Numbered from the stretch's first letter, positions 46,805 through 58,083 are shown. The stretch: 64,000 nucleotides of DNA from Calamus simplicifolius (GCA_900491605.1 UESW01004423.1:832288-896287), one strand, 5' to 3'. The notes: generated by a model not told the origin, from the letters alone. Program-made: numbers and translations.

Positions 46805-47100
46805 TTACAATTGGGGGGAGGGTGGAGGCCACCCTGATCTTCCATTATAACCAAATCAGAAAGGTACCCTAAAGATAGGGTACCACCCACTTCCGTCTGC
46901 ATAGTACAATCCATCTTATGATTATCAGCTCGCTAGGCAGCAGCCTCAGGTATAGCTTCAGTAGACCGAGAGCCATCAACAGGGAGAGTGGAATCCTTCG
47001 GCTGACCCTGAATTGCTAATTTGAGGCAGGATAGAACCGAATCATGGTTACGATTCACACCCTTTGTAGACTGACCCCTACTCACAGCACAGTCAGAATC

Positions 47101-48528
47101 CTAACAAAAGGAGGCCTTATCGGGCCTGCTATCGAAAATAGAAGGACCCCGGCCAGGGTTCGGACTAGTAGTAGAGTTAAACTTCTCCTTGGAATCCTTA
47201 GACAAAGAAGCAATGCCTTTACCTTTTCGTTTCTCACTTTTGGAGGTAGTCCGCAGGGAGTGGGTCTCCTCGGGCCTGGCATGCTTAGAAGGACCCGAAT
47301 TGGCATCCGACCGGGCCATGGGCCTACCATCCCAATTGCCCACACCCAAAAGGGTAAATGGGTTGTTAGAATTCATCTAATGGATCATAGAGAGCTGAAG
47401 ATCAGAAACCACTGTCTGAACATTAGTCTTCTCTAGACTCTTGGAACCAGCACAAGCCCTCACGACCGGCACGCTGCAATTGGCACTAGTTCCCTCAGAA
47501 GACAGCCCAGGAACCATCTTCAAATTGGCCGAGTCATGATCGGGGACCACCACCACACTGACAATGGTCTTGCCGGACTTTGGGGATCGTCGACGAGCCG
47601 TCTTACCAGGAGCTAACCATCCCTCGGACGGAAGGCCTGGCCTCAAAGAGATAGTAGAGAGAGATTCTGATGCAGCTTGGAAGATCCTAGGAGACTACGA
47701 GGAGTTCTTCTGCACCGAACCAGAGGGTCTCCAATGGCAGGTGGCCGACATCCAAGGCCCAAATCTAGGACCAACCAAGGCAGCTCTGAATCAGAAGTCG
47801 GGGATGATAGTGAACAGGGGCCAGTGAGATGAATCGATCCACAGCTAGGGCATATACCTTCCATGTGCTCAAACTGGAACTGCTGCCAGAAGGAAGAACC
47901 CGTTCCCTGAATTCTGACACCCAACCGGAGAGGACGCCGGAGATCCACACGAACACACACTCTAGCAAATCCCCCCTGGACAGCAGTCGAGTAGCAGAGT
48001 CGGCAAACACAAACTGACCCACCGGTGCCAGAATAGCACCCAGCACTGTATCATTCCAGAACTCGACGGGAAGAGAGGGCAAACGCACCCAGAGGAGGGC
48101 GGAGGACACCGCATCCAAAGCCGGAACAAACTCCGAACGCCAACCCTCAGTGGCAACAGGCTGCCCATTGACCATCCACGGACGGCCAAGCACCATCTCC
48201 TTCGCTCCTGAGTCATCAAAACGGAAGATGTGGCAGCGATGAGCGAGACTAAGCGGTTGGATGTCACCGAATACATCCGCTCGTCAGAATTTCCTAATGA
48301 AAGCATCAGGCAAAACCCAACGATGAAAGGTGCGGGCCAAGATGGCCTTCTCCTTCCAGCAAATGCTAGCCTCCTCCAATGCCGCAGCAGGGATTTGGAC
48401 AATATCAGGAAAATGGCCCTCCAACTCGATCACCTCTGTCGGCGACGGAAAAGAAGAGACCCAGACGAAACCAGACGCCTGCCCTTGTTCCACGCCTTCG
48501 GAGCATCAGGAACCCCATGCGCTGCCAT
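47101..48528 (-). pseudogene. LINE copy E ORF1 (RNA-binding protein), broken
   Basis: ATG 48528 starts MAAHGVPDAPKAW. After a frameshift comes the DUF4283-like region (FPDIVQIPAAALEEASICWKE and VLGRPWMVNGQPV, then ALLWVRLPSLPVEFW at 47765-48196). A zinc knuckle of the CX2CX3HX4C type (CPSCGSIHLTGPC, near 47850) follows, then a basic C-terminal part ending near 47101. ORF1 proteins coat LINE RNA. At least three frame changes are needed to read it through. Confidence 0.75.
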
Positions 48529-48745
48529 TAGAGCAGGGGAAACAGTCAAGGCAAACTATCGGAATCAACCTAACATGCCGAAGATCAAACAGCCCATCAT
48601 CAAGAGCACAACTCTTAAAGCAACCTTAGCCGAAGACGCCGGAGACAGCAAAGCATGAATATTAAAGCAAACACTCTGAAATTAATTAAGAAGAAATTGC
48701 CAAAATGCCCTTTGAGCGTTCGTGCATGATGGCTATTGCCTGCTT

Positions 48746-50221
48746 TTCAATGCTCAAGGAAAGAACGGAGAGCATTTCATAGGAAGTCTTGTCTTCCTTT
48801 TAGGCTCCCACTGAGACAAGGAACTTTTCGATATCTTTTCTTAATAAAGGCAGGGCTGAGGAGGCAGCTGATTGATTCAGGAAAAGGCCTTTCAAGCCAA
48901 AGGTAGGCTTTTTTCTAATTGGAATGTCCTTCTGGAAGCTTGCTGCCACCTAACAGTGCTCGTTGCTTTCCAAGGCTCTATTCAAGCGTCAAGAAGGCAT
49001 CTTTGGACTCGAGCTTTCCAAGCTCATTATCCATCCATGAGGTTTCTCATTGCCTCAGGGAGCATCGATCCCATGCATGAATGAGAAAATGGAAACGAAA
49101 AAAAATTGTCTCGTCTTAAGCTGTGATCTCTCTTTTATAATAATGCTCTCATGCCCACCGGGAATAAAGACGGTGGATTTTTTTGCAAAGTTTAGAAGAA
49201 GCCTAAACCACTTGTTAAAAAGACAATAAAAGATAAAGGATATTTAAAAGAAAGGAGAAGTCCACAATTGACATGTAGCAAAATATGACTGTAAGGTTGG
49301 AAAAGAAAAAAAGGATTGGAATCAATGCAACAAGAAGGCAATATGAAAATGGACCACAAGGTAAATATGATAAAATTATAAGCAATCTTTTCAACCTATC
49401 ATACTATCAGTTTAGATGATATGTATGGATGAAGGATGAAATATTACAGTAGTAGTTGTTAACTAAGTTTGAAAGTAAGTTAACATAAAAAAGATAAAAT
49501 TTTATTAATATAATTAATATAAAAGATGTGATATAGGAGATAATAATGATAAATTTATTTAATATTTTATTAGTGCTAATATTTTAGTCTTTTTTATTTT
49601 TAATTTTATCAATCTATTCCTTTCTAGATTAATAATATGAGAAGTAAAGAGAGAAAAATTATTCTCTAAAAAAATTAACTTCATATTCTATATCATTAGA
49701 AGAATAATAAAATTAAAAAAACAACATTTTACTTCTTTAACCTCAGACCAAATGTACCCTAGCTATATATTATAAATTACCTTGTACCATAAAACTTTTT
49801 GACAGCTCTTGGATATGAATCGACCTTACATCCTTGGATTGGCTACGTTATAAACATCAGTCCAAAGGAGTTGGTAATGCATGCTGTGGACTGAAAAGAA
49901 CCTTTGCCAACCAAGCTACTGTGGCTCGAAGGCCTACATGCCAAACTGCCACTTTGTTTCGTTAAGAACCATGTAGCAATTTGTACATTGGCACGTCCAA
50001 GAACCTCCATTGCATCTGCTGCATTCCCTGTGCACCCCAACTTCTTTGGCTCACTCAACAAACGCAATTTAGCACCCTGTACATCGAAACGCATCCCAAT
50101 GCCAACATTGGATTCCTTAGAACTTTTTCTTTTCTCAACAGTCCAACCATTGCAGACTTAATTCAACCAAATTGGATTTTAAACATGCAAGTTTAGTGTC
50201 CTTAATTGATAGTCAACTATC
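48746..50221. other. AT-rich spacer with one unrecognised minus-strand frame
   Basis: 48746-49130 is moderately GC-rich and not recognisable. 49130-49800 is AT-rich, and 49485-49610 resembles 16860-17000. No element edges seen other than the LINE duplication at its left end. Confidence 0.4.
49843..50157 (-). CDS. Unrecognised minus-strand frame, possible exon or gene fragment
   Basis: An ATG at 50094 gives 83 codons, MRFDVQGAKLRLLSEPKKLG and on to NAADAMEVLGRANVQIATW. The same frame is open further upstream to about 50157 (VEKRKSSKESNVGIG), so it could be part of an exon. The first 50 residues have the balanced composition of a real protein, whereas the last 30 are serine-rich and look like read-through. 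I do not recognise a family. The plus-strand DNA also has short frames, so chance is possible. It ends about 130 bases before the copia element at 50227. Confidence 0.2.
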   Translation of the reverse strand, partial: VCNGWTVEKRKSSKESNVGIGMRFDVQGAKLRLLSEPKKLGCTGNAADAMEVLGRANVQIATWFLTKQSGSLACRPSSHSSLVGKGSFQSTACITNSFGLMFIT

Positions 50222-50226
50222 AAGAG

Positions 50227-50585
50227 TGTTAATAAAAATTATTATGACAATGATGATAATTATGTAAAAAAGGTGGTTTCGAGTTGTAGTTTACGTAACT
50301 GCAGAGAATATGATTTTTTCTTTCTATGTATTTTCGTTTTAAAGGAATGCCTTTCTTTCCTTTTCCAATAAAGAAAAAAAAATAGAGAACGAAGAGAACA
50401 AAAAGGAAGTTATCCGATCTTCTCTTCTTGATAAGGTTTCTGAAGATTTCTGAAGGGACTTGTGCTATGGATAAAGAGTATTTTTTCTCTTCTATGAAAT
50501 CACTCCGATCAGAAGTTCTCCATAAGATTTTATTTATCAGTAGAAAGTAAAGCAATTAATGATCCTATTAAAATTTGAATTAACA
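50227..50585 (+). repeat. 5' LTR of copia element II
   Basis: Starts TGTTAATA, ends GAATTAACA. 359 bp. It is followed at once by the primer site. Confidence 0.92.
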
Positions 50586-50586
50586 T

Positions 50587-50598
50587 TGGTATCAGAGC
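50587..50598 (+). other. Primer-binding site (initiator tRNA-Met type)
   Basis: TGGTATCAGAGC, the standard plant copia/gypsy primer site complementary to the 3' end of initiator methionine tRNA, two bases after the LTR. Confidence 0.9.
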
Positions 50599-51539
50599 CA
50601 TAGGATTGCTTTCTTTCCTATCTTATATTCTTAGATGGTTATGATTTTATTTAGTTATCACTTTGGATAAACTTCAATCTCATGAAAAATATTTCTGATA
50701 TATTTAATTTAGTTCTTTGTGAATAACTTAGATGATGATTTAAAATGTAAAATCAACACTTATCCATTGGATAAACATTGTCAACTTGAAATCGATATAT
50801 GAAATTCAAACGAGGATGTTGAGAATTGTTTATGCCGGCTTCTCTGATGACTTTGGTCAAACATCGTGGCTATGCTCTAGTAAACCAGAAGGTAGGGAAG
50901 GTCAGGGTGGGTGCCATCAGGAAAGACCGGCAAAAAATATATAATATATAATAAAAGGGGCATCGTGTATATGCCTGAGAAAAGGGGCATCGTGTATATG
51001 CAAGGACCTCCAATTTCTGCCGTATATTTTTTTCTTTCTTTAATAAATCAATAAAAGGTTATTTCCCATTACCAACAAACCCAGTCGTTATTTTACATTA
51101 CCAACAAACCAGCCCATATAACGTTTGCTTCTGTGGTTGGTTTCACTGGTTTTAAAGTCTATTAATAGTGTATTAGAACCTTGTAAAATCAACTTTGCTT
51201 TGTCATCTCAGTCTGTTAGCTATGGTGGTGACATTTTATTATCCATGTATCCTTGACCATATATATATATATATGAATAGGGTTATCCCACTACATCCTG
51301 AGATACATTCTTACACATTCCGTTGTATTAATTTCTGGCACTGTTCTCTTGAGCAACAGGCACTGTTCTCTTGAACAACTCAATAGGATTATTGATAATC
51401 AGTGTATCAATGCTATTATTTACATGAACAACGCATGTTCTTTCCATTTTGAAAAAAAAAATTTATCTATTCCATGGAACAGTCTCTGGAACCGTTGTCC
51501 TAGATGGAAATTAGAGGCCTTCTTCTTTTTCTTCCATAG

Positions 51540-51771
51540 CGGGTTGCGTGGGAAGTTAACTAAAGTGGTTTTAGCTTACAATGGCTTGAATACATCAATA
51601 ATTCTCCCATGGCTAAGGAAGAACTATGGATGTGAAGTTATGTGCTTCACTATAGATGTTGGTCAAGGTGACATGGAGTCGGCTGGCTTAGAAAGAAAAG
51701 CCAGAGCCAATGGTACATGTCAGCTTATTGTTAGAGATTATATATTCCCTTATTTAAAAGCTGCGGCTATG
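51540..51771 (+). pseudogene. Captured argininosuccinate synthase exon fragment
   Basis: About 77 codons read GLRGKLTKVVLAYNGL, then TSIILPWLRKNYGCEVMCF, DVGQG and RDYIFPYLKAAAM. This is the N-terminal end of plant argininosuccinate synthase (EC 6.3.4.5), the plastid enzyme joining citrulline and aspartate with ATP in arginine synthesis. The ATP-binding SGGLDTS loop is damaged: one codon is lost and serine and aspartate are replaced by asparagine. A segment before RDYIF is also deleted, so it cannot be catalytic. Just upstream, TTCTTTTTCTTCCATAG looks like an intron acceptor, so the piece was probably taken from genomic DNA or unspliced RNA. The frame stops right after the fragment (51772-51774). 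Confidence 0.8.
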
Positions 51772-52119
51772 TAAAAAAAATGAAACACATATTTTTATTT
51801 GGCTTGTTCTATTTATGCTTCTTTATTCATGTGATTTATGCTTCTTTATTCATGATAATTCCATAAAATGTTTTATTATGATTATAAATGGTAAGACAAA
51901 TACTCACATTGACCAAACAAGAACTAAGGCAAGACAATTAAGGGAAGCAATGGAGACTTTTGAGTATCATCCTTGAAGTGACATGATTGATCATAATGCC
52001 AAGCTTAATCGTATGATTATTGAGAAGAATGTGGTTATAAGACTATATCAGAGTATAGAGTCTGGGTACTCTATAGATCACTTCCACCACATTGGGCAAA
52101 TTTTGTGTATGACTTTTAG

Positions 52120-52320
52120 ATGGATCATCTGAAGTATCAGTCTTCCTTGGATTATTGTCACATGGTTGATGTTTTACTTAGAAAATGGTATCAAGAATAT
52201 CAGACAACTTTAGGAAGAATCTTAAAGTTTGTTTCTCTTGGTGGTGCCTATGGATTCATGAAGATATATGTTGTCGTTGTGATTATATGCCTAATTATTT
52301 TGGCTTATGTTGTTTATTAG
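52120..52320 (+). CDS. Small frame with a C-terminal membrane segment, unrecognised
   Basis: ATG 52120 opens 66 codons. The last 20 residues (KIYVVVVIICLIILAYVVY) would form a transmembrane helix. The N-terminal half is polar and aromatic. It lies in the copia leader, 360 bases before gag. I know no such protein in this group; a chance frame is quite possible. Confidence 0.15.
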   Translation: MDHLKYQSSLDYCHMVDVLLRKWYQEYQTTLGRILKFVSLGGAYGFMKIYVVVVIICLIILAYVVY

Positions 52321-52682
52321 GCATTTAATTATGTTTTATGTCATTTGTTAAGTGCTTATTATGAAATTGCAAAAGATCATGTAATGATACTTGGAGCATG
52401 AAACTCTGTAGTTATGTTCTTTTATTATGATGTTTATTATGTTTGAGTGGGAGTTGCTTAATGTATGTTACGTTAATTCTTTGTGAATTATAATTGTGCA
52501 TTATTTTAATCAAGTAAACTAAATGAATAATAATAAGGAATTGAACAATGGATGATGATTGGAAGCATAGCAACCTTTTGAATCCATGTGATTTGCTAAG
52601 TTATTATTAGATTTGGTTTATACTTGACAAATAGAGTATTGTGTGCTTGATAAATGAACTATGTTTTATTTTTATTTAGATC

Positions 52683-53305
52683 ATGGCATCAAAGAATATC
52701 ATAGCTGATTTGAACACAGGTGATAAGTTGAATGGTGATAATTACCATGTCTGGCACCTCAAAATACAATATGTACTTAAGGAACAAGAGGCTTTGGAAG
52801 CCATCAACCATACCATGGCTGATCCTGATGAAAGTACTACAGTTCAGCAGAGAAGGGATCAGGAAGCATATAGAGCTTGGAAGAAGAAAGATTCCACAGC
52901 TAGGGGAATATTGATAAGTTCAATGGCAGATGACCTTGTATGTGAATATGAGCAGTATTCTACTGCTTATGAGGTCTGGGTTACCCTTAGGGACAAATTT
53001 GGTGGAGTCAGTGTGACCAAGCTTAGGCAGTTGACCATAAAATTTGACACATACAAAAAACACCCAAATCAAATAATCAAGCAACATTTAGAGAGATGTC
53101 AAATATGATTAGGGAGTTAAAGTCAGCTGGTCATGAGCTTACTGATGAACAGCAAGTGCAAGCTGTTATTCATTCTCTTTCTGATGGTTGGGAGCACATG
53201 AAGGTTAATTTGACTCATAATGACAGTATCAAAACTTTCAATGATGTTGCTCGTCATGTTGAGTTGGAAGATGAGCGGTTGGAGTCGATTAAACCCATGG
53301 GATAA
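52683..53305 (+). pseudogene. Gag of copia element II
   Basis: ATG 52683 starts MASKNIIADLNTGDKLNGDN followed by YHVWHLKIQYVL, the UBN2-type gag of plant copia. The first frame stops at 53106-53108. The family sequence goes on in another frame from 53096 (MSNMIRELKSAGHELTDEQQ, then VIHSLSDGWEHMKVNL) to a TAA at 53303-53305, where the second copy of the duplicated segment has CAA. One indel and one nonsense change therefore break it. Gag forms the virus-like particle that packages the element's RNA. Confidence 0.88.
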
Positions 53306-54069
53306 GCATATGTTGCTGAAAGCTCCAAACAAGTTTCTGGTTTCAAACGCAAGAGATATTGAAACAAGAAAGGTAAGGGAAAGGGAAACAAGAAAGGATC
53401 TACTGATCAAAAGAATAACAAGTACAAACGCCATTTTTTCAAGAAGAAAAATAAATCAAACATGAAGTGCTACAATTGTGGCAAAAAGGGTCACTTTGCT
53501 CGTGAATGTACAGAGCCAAAGAAAAAGGTGACGTTATGTTATGCTTCTCTTCATGATATTTATGTTTCTAGTACTGTGATGCTTATGATTCTTATTCTTT
53601 GTGGACAATAGACTCAGGAGCCACCGACCATATAGCTCGAGATAGAGCAGCGTTTGTGTTGCTCGTCATGTTGAGTTGGAAGATGAGCGGTTGGAGTCGA
53701 TTAAACCCATGGGACAAGCATATGTTGCTGAAAGCTCCAAACAAGTTTATGGTTTCAAATGCAAGAGATATTGAAACATGAAAGGCAAGGAAAAGGAAAA
53801 CAAGAAAGGATCTGCTGATCAAAAGAATAACAAGTACAAATGCCATTTTTTCAAGAAGAAAAATAAAGCAAATATGAAGTGCTACAATTGTGGCAAAAAG
53901 GGTCACTTTGCTCGTGAATGTATAGAGCCAAAGAAAAAGGTGGCGTTATGTTATGCTTCTCTTCATGATATTTATGTTTCTGGTACGGTGATGCTTACTG
54001 ATTCTTATCCTTTATGGACAATAGACTCAGGAGCCACCGACCATGTAGCTCAAGATAGAACAGCATTTG
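53246..54069 (+). repeat. 412-bp tandem duplication across the gag zinc knuckle and protease start
   Basis: 53246-53657 is repeated at 53658-54069 with few differences. Each copy carries GTTGCTCGTCATGTTGAG, the zinc knuckle CYNCGKKGHFAREC (about 53468 and 53880) and the protease start IDSGATDH. The unit is not a multiple of three, so the duplication itself shifts the frame. Confidence 0.92.
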
Positions 54070-54179
54070 TGGAATACCATCGCATACCTGTTGGAAGTAG
54101 ATGGATATATGTGGGAAACAATGCTAGGGTTGAGGTCAAAGGAATTGGGACATGCAAGTTGGAACTGCATGGTGGCTGA
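53778..54179 (+). pseudogene. Gag zinc knuckle and protease of copia element II
   Basis: The second duplicate copy reads through a lysine-rich linker, the knuckle CYNCGKKGHFAREC, then the aspartic protease with WTIDSGATDHVA and the glycine-rich GIGTCKLEL. The frame ends at TGA 54177-54179, in a position where CGA would be expected; reading beyond it matches the pre-integrase region (LILHDILYALDIRRNLVSV). Confidence 0.85.
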
Positions 54180-55345
54180 ACTCTGATCCTGCATGATATC
54201 CTTTATGCTCTGGACATACGACGGAATCTTGTTTCAGTTGTTGTTCTTTTGAATTTAGGTTATAAACTAAATTTCTGTGGTAGAAGTGTTGAAGTTTATT
54301 GTAGTAACCTCTGTTATGGATCTCGATATTTATCTAATGATTTTATGGTACTTGATGTAAATTATGGCACTTTGGATTCTATTAATAGTTGTTTTTCACT
54401 AACTACCCTTCTAGCAATACAAATGTTGATATTAATATTTGGCATGCTAGATTAGGACACATTGGACAAGAAAGAATGAACAGATTAACTAGTGAGGGCT
54501 TATTGGGCTCTTTAGTCAAAACTAATTTGTCCAGATGTGAACATTGTCTTATTGGAAAATCAACTAGAAAACCATTTGGCAAAGCTATTAGGGCTGAATT
54601 TCTATTGAAATTGATTCATTCTGACATCTGTGGCCCGATGAGCATAAAGGCTAGGCATGGTGCATCATATTTCATTACATTTATTGATGATTTTACACGT
54701 TATGATCATGTGTATCTTATCTCTCACAAATCTGAAGCATTGAATGTTTTAGATTGTACCTAAATGAAGTTGAAAATCAACTTGAGAGAACGATAAAAGC
54801 TTTAAGAACTGATCATGGGCAAGAATATTTGTCAATCAGTTCAAATCATTATGTAATAAAAATGGTATATTAAGGCAGCTAACTATTTCGGGAATGCCAC
54901 AACAAAATAGTGTCACTGAAAGAAGGAATATGACCCTTCTTGAAATGGTTCGGTCAATGATGGCACAGGCAAATTTGCCAATCTCTTTTTGGGGAGATGC
55001 ATTATTGACTGCTGCGTATATACTTAATCGTGTACCTTCCAAATCGATTCCATCTACTCCCTATGAATTATGGATAGGCAAAAAACCTGAACTAGGTCAT
55101 TTAAGACCATGGGGTTTGGGTGCCTATGTTCATGACATGTCAAGTAAGTTTGGCAAATTAGGTCCTAAGAAAGGAAATGTATCTTTATTAGATACTCTCA
55201 ACATTCCAAAGGATATGTATTCATAGGTGATCAAATGGATGGAAGTGTCTCTGAAATAGAATCACGATATGCTGTATTTTTGGAGAATGAATTTCCTAGT
55301 AGGGGTGAGATTGACAATAATACTTCCCTACGAAGAATATGATCT
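54180..55345 (+). pseudogene. Pre-integrase and integrase of copia element II, truncated
   Basis: Read over several frames: pre-integrase (54180-54400), the HHCC zinc finger (HARLGHIGQERMN, then CEHCLIGK) and catalytic core with SDICGP and FIDDFT (54389-54763), then the glutamate block QQNSVTERRN (54894 on) and AAYILNRVPSKSIPSTPYE. The family sequence ends near 55320 at ENEFPSRGEID. Reverse transcriptase should start within a few hundred bases but does not. Two frameshifts and several stops are present. Integrase inserts the DNA copy into chromosomes. Confidence 0.85.
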
Positions 55346-56390
55346 GCATTTGAATGTAAAGAAACACATTCTTATTGATCTATGAATTTATTATGTGCCA
55401 TGATTATGATTAGCATATTTGATATGGCTTCATGAGATGTGATATGATAATAGCATCTATTATAAAAGGTATGTCGTCAGGCTGATAGACAATCACCTCT
55501 GATGTTTGTATAACATGCAGAGATGAGACAGCTATTAGCTAAAAATTTTTGAGAGAGATAAGCTAAAGCCTATGTCGCCTTGATAAGATATCAAGATGAG
55601 ATCATTATAATAAGTATGATCGAGGTAAATATTTCACTATTTACTTTGCATGTTTAATAGCCAGACATGAATTCACAAGGTTAGGAAAGATATGATTGGT
55701 GAATTCGGGTTAGACACTGACGTGTGTCTGAACTTAAGTCTGTACGATGTTTAAAATAAGAAGACATACGCTTTTATTAAAGAAAGAAACATCGTAGCAC
55801 ATGATTCATACCATGTGTGCTTAGTTGACCAATAAGGGTAGTAGAAGAATGGATCTCTGCTTCTTCTCTATGCAAGATCCTAAAGATTTAAAATTATTTT
55901 ATACCCTTATGACTTTTTAACTATCTCTTAAGACTTTATTATAGTGTTGCTACTTTAGCATGTTACCAATAATCAAGAATTATGCGATTTGCGGGACATG
56001 TCTAGGAAAGCAGCTATATAGAGTTAAAAGATTCGAGTTGAGAATGCAGACTAATTTAATTTATATTATAGTATGTATTCACAGGTCGACCAATTATGTA
56101 ATTCACTTGACATAATTGTGAATACATTATGCTTATGAAATATTAAGCATACTCTTTGATATTTATGAGGGATAAGAGATGTAATGATGTGAAATTTTTA
56201 GTCTAGGGTATAAGCAAGTTTTCTATGTGTTTGCTCTCTCTATTATTGGAGCTGTTGTGTACTCCTAATCATTACATAACATTATAGCTCAGCTGAACTT
56301 GCTGGTCACATGGTCCATTTCCTTAGTATGAATTATATTTAGAAATCTGAATGAGAAACATATGTTATAAATGAAATTATCAGCATGTGC
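55346..56390 (+). other. Non-coding end of copia element II
   Basis: About 1 kb with no frame of note in place of reverse transcriptase and RNase H. I recognise nothing in it. It ends with the purine tract AAGTGGGAGA (56391-56400). Confidence 0.6.
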
Positions 56391-56400
56391 AAGTGGGAGA

Positions 56401-56760
56401 TGTTAATACAAATTATTATGCCCACGATGATAATTACATGGAAAAGGTGGTTTCGAGTTGCAGTTTACGTAACTGCAGAGAAGGTGGTTTTTTCTTTCTA
56501 CGTGTTTTCATTTTAAAGGAATGCCTTCTCTTTCCTTTTCCAAGAAAGAAAAAAAAATAGAGGATGAAGAGAACAAAAAGGAAGTTATCCGATCTTCTCT
56601 TCTTGATAAGGTTTCTGAAGATTTCTAAAGGGACTTGTGCTGTGGATAAAGAGTATTTTTCTCTTCTGTGAAATCACTCCGACCAAAAGTTCTCCGTAAG
56701 ATTTTATTTATCAGTAGAAAGTAAAGCAATTATTGATCCTATTAAAAATTTGAATTAACA
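56401..56760 (+). repeat. 3' LTR of copia element II
   Basis: 360 bp, TGTTAATA to GAATTAACA, directly after the purine tract and before the target duplication AAGAG. Confidence 0.92.
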
Positions 56761-56765
56761 AAGAG

Positions 56766-58021
56766 GGTAATATTTTCTATTTTCTCGTGAACTGAATGCA
56801 ATAAACCAGTAGCTTTTCGATGACTCAAGGCCTCGAAAAATAATATATTCATCAAATATTTCATTAATAGAATAATAGTTTGGTGAGCCTTTAATTTTAT
56901 ATTAATTATTATTAAAAATTAAGTACTTATATAATATTAAGGAGTCCAAATATTATCTTTTAATTAGCTTTTTGAGAAAGATTTTGGATTGTGACAAATG
57001 GTATTAGAGCAAACAGCTCGTAGTTGATATGGACTAAGGAAATTATAGATGAGCTTGATGTGTTTTATAATTGAATTCGATTGAATTTAGATATAAATTC
57101 TTGACTTAGCACGGATACCAAGTTATGTACTAAAAAACCTTGGGTCTTTATATAGGATCAAAAAATTCAAATTATACTTTCAATTAGTTTTTTTTTTTTG
57201 GATAAAATCTTGGATTGTGATAGTAGCATACTCTTATCTTGCACGCATTAGATTAAAAAATAGTCCTCTCAAAAAAGAAACAAAAAAGAGGCTTGTGACA
57301 ATTGCATACTCTTATCTTGCACATATTAGACTAAAAAAACAGCCCCGGAAAAAATAAAAAAAAGTAGGATGTGGGGGATATTTATTTTTGACTAGAGATA
57401 GAAAAAAGAAAGAAAAAAAAAGAGGGATGGAGAGATGGGGACATGCTGTCTACTCTTCCTAACCTTATTTCTAATCCTCTAAAAGAGTCTATTGGTAGGT
57501 TTATAGAACTCTTTTATATTGATTTATCAAGTAGGTCCAATTCATAGGTTAGAGATCATTTTGAAACTAGTAGCCTGACAACTGAACCACAAAACTCATG
57601 ATTTTAACAAGCATAATATGAGCATCTCAGCTTCCCCTCTAGAAGGCTTAGAATAGCATTCAATTAGTAATCTTCATCTCAGCAGTTTCAGTAAATGTTT
57701 AACTGATTTATGGAATTATAAAATTTTTACAGACTAAATCCAACTTTGTGTTTTTAATTCTTTCATAGAACACTAGATTAGAAGTCACTCGGCCTACTAC
57801 TGTTTTCAAAATTTGGTTGCTGTAGAAATTCCACAAAGATACTTTTGACTTGCTCAAAAGAAGGTTATTCACATGACCTCATATGCTAACAAGACAATTC
57901 TTCTGCTTTCAAGTGATTGATATGCTTCTCTTTTGACTGTTCTAAGTCACTAAGTTTTCTCTGACATAGATTAAACTTTGTGGTTGCACATCAATCTACT
58001 GGAGAAGTTGCTGGTATTCAA

Positions 58022-58024
<3 letters not shown>
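56766..58024. other. AT-rich spacer with gypsy LTR-end remnant
   Basis: No gene. At 56982-57010 TTTTGGATTGTGACA is followed by TGGTATTAGAGC, which resembles the end of a chromovirus LTR plus a decayed tRNA-Met primer site. A similar TCTTGGATTGTGATAG recurs near 57210. GCATACTCTTATCTTGCAC is duplicated at about 57226 and 57307. Confidence 0.4.

Positions 58025-58079
<55 letters not shown>
58025..58079. repeat. (AT)n microsatellite
   Basis: About 27 AT units ending exactly at the copia LTR edge. The element may have inserted at the end of an existing AT run. Confidence 0.95.

Positions 58080-58083
<4 letters not shown>

Larger units (their letters stand above)
42630..48734 (-). mobile_element. 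LINE copy E, structurally full-length, with 11-bp target duplication
   Basis: About 6.1 kb. The 3' end (plus-strand left) is an A-rich tail with GAA units (42630-42674). The 5' end is set by the duplication ATTGCCTGCTT found at 42619-42629 and again at 48735-48745. Inside, in order on the minus strand, are a 206-bp leader, ORF1, endonuclease, reverse transcriptase, zinc-binding region and RNase H. Frames are broken many times. It is the reference copy for the four truncated relatives here. Confidence 0.88.
50600..52682 (+). other. Long leader of copia element II
   Basis: Gag usually begins a few hundred bases after the primer site; here it starts 2.1 kb later. The extra DNA includes a short direct repeat (AAAAGGGGCATCGTGTATATGC twice near 50955-51001, one base-pair block each), the argininosuccinate synthase fragment (51540-51771) and a small hydrophobic frame (52120-52320). 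Part or all of 51300-52500 may be foreign sequence. Confidence 0.6.
50227..56760 (+). mobile_element. Ty1/copia element II: complete ends, no reverse transcriptase, captured host-gene fragment
   Basis: 6,534 bp bounded by LTRs of 359 and 360 bp. It has the 5-bp target duplication AAGAG (50222-50226 and 56761-56765), a tRNA-Met-type primer site and a purine tract. The order is LTR, an unusually long 2.1-kb leader containing an argininosuccinate synthase fragment, gag, protease, integrase, a 1-kb non-coding end, LTR. Reverse transcriptase and RNase H are absent, so it could only have moved with enzymes from relatives. The LTRs differ at roughly two dozen positions by eye (about 7%), so the insertion is not recent. 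Confidence 0.9.
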
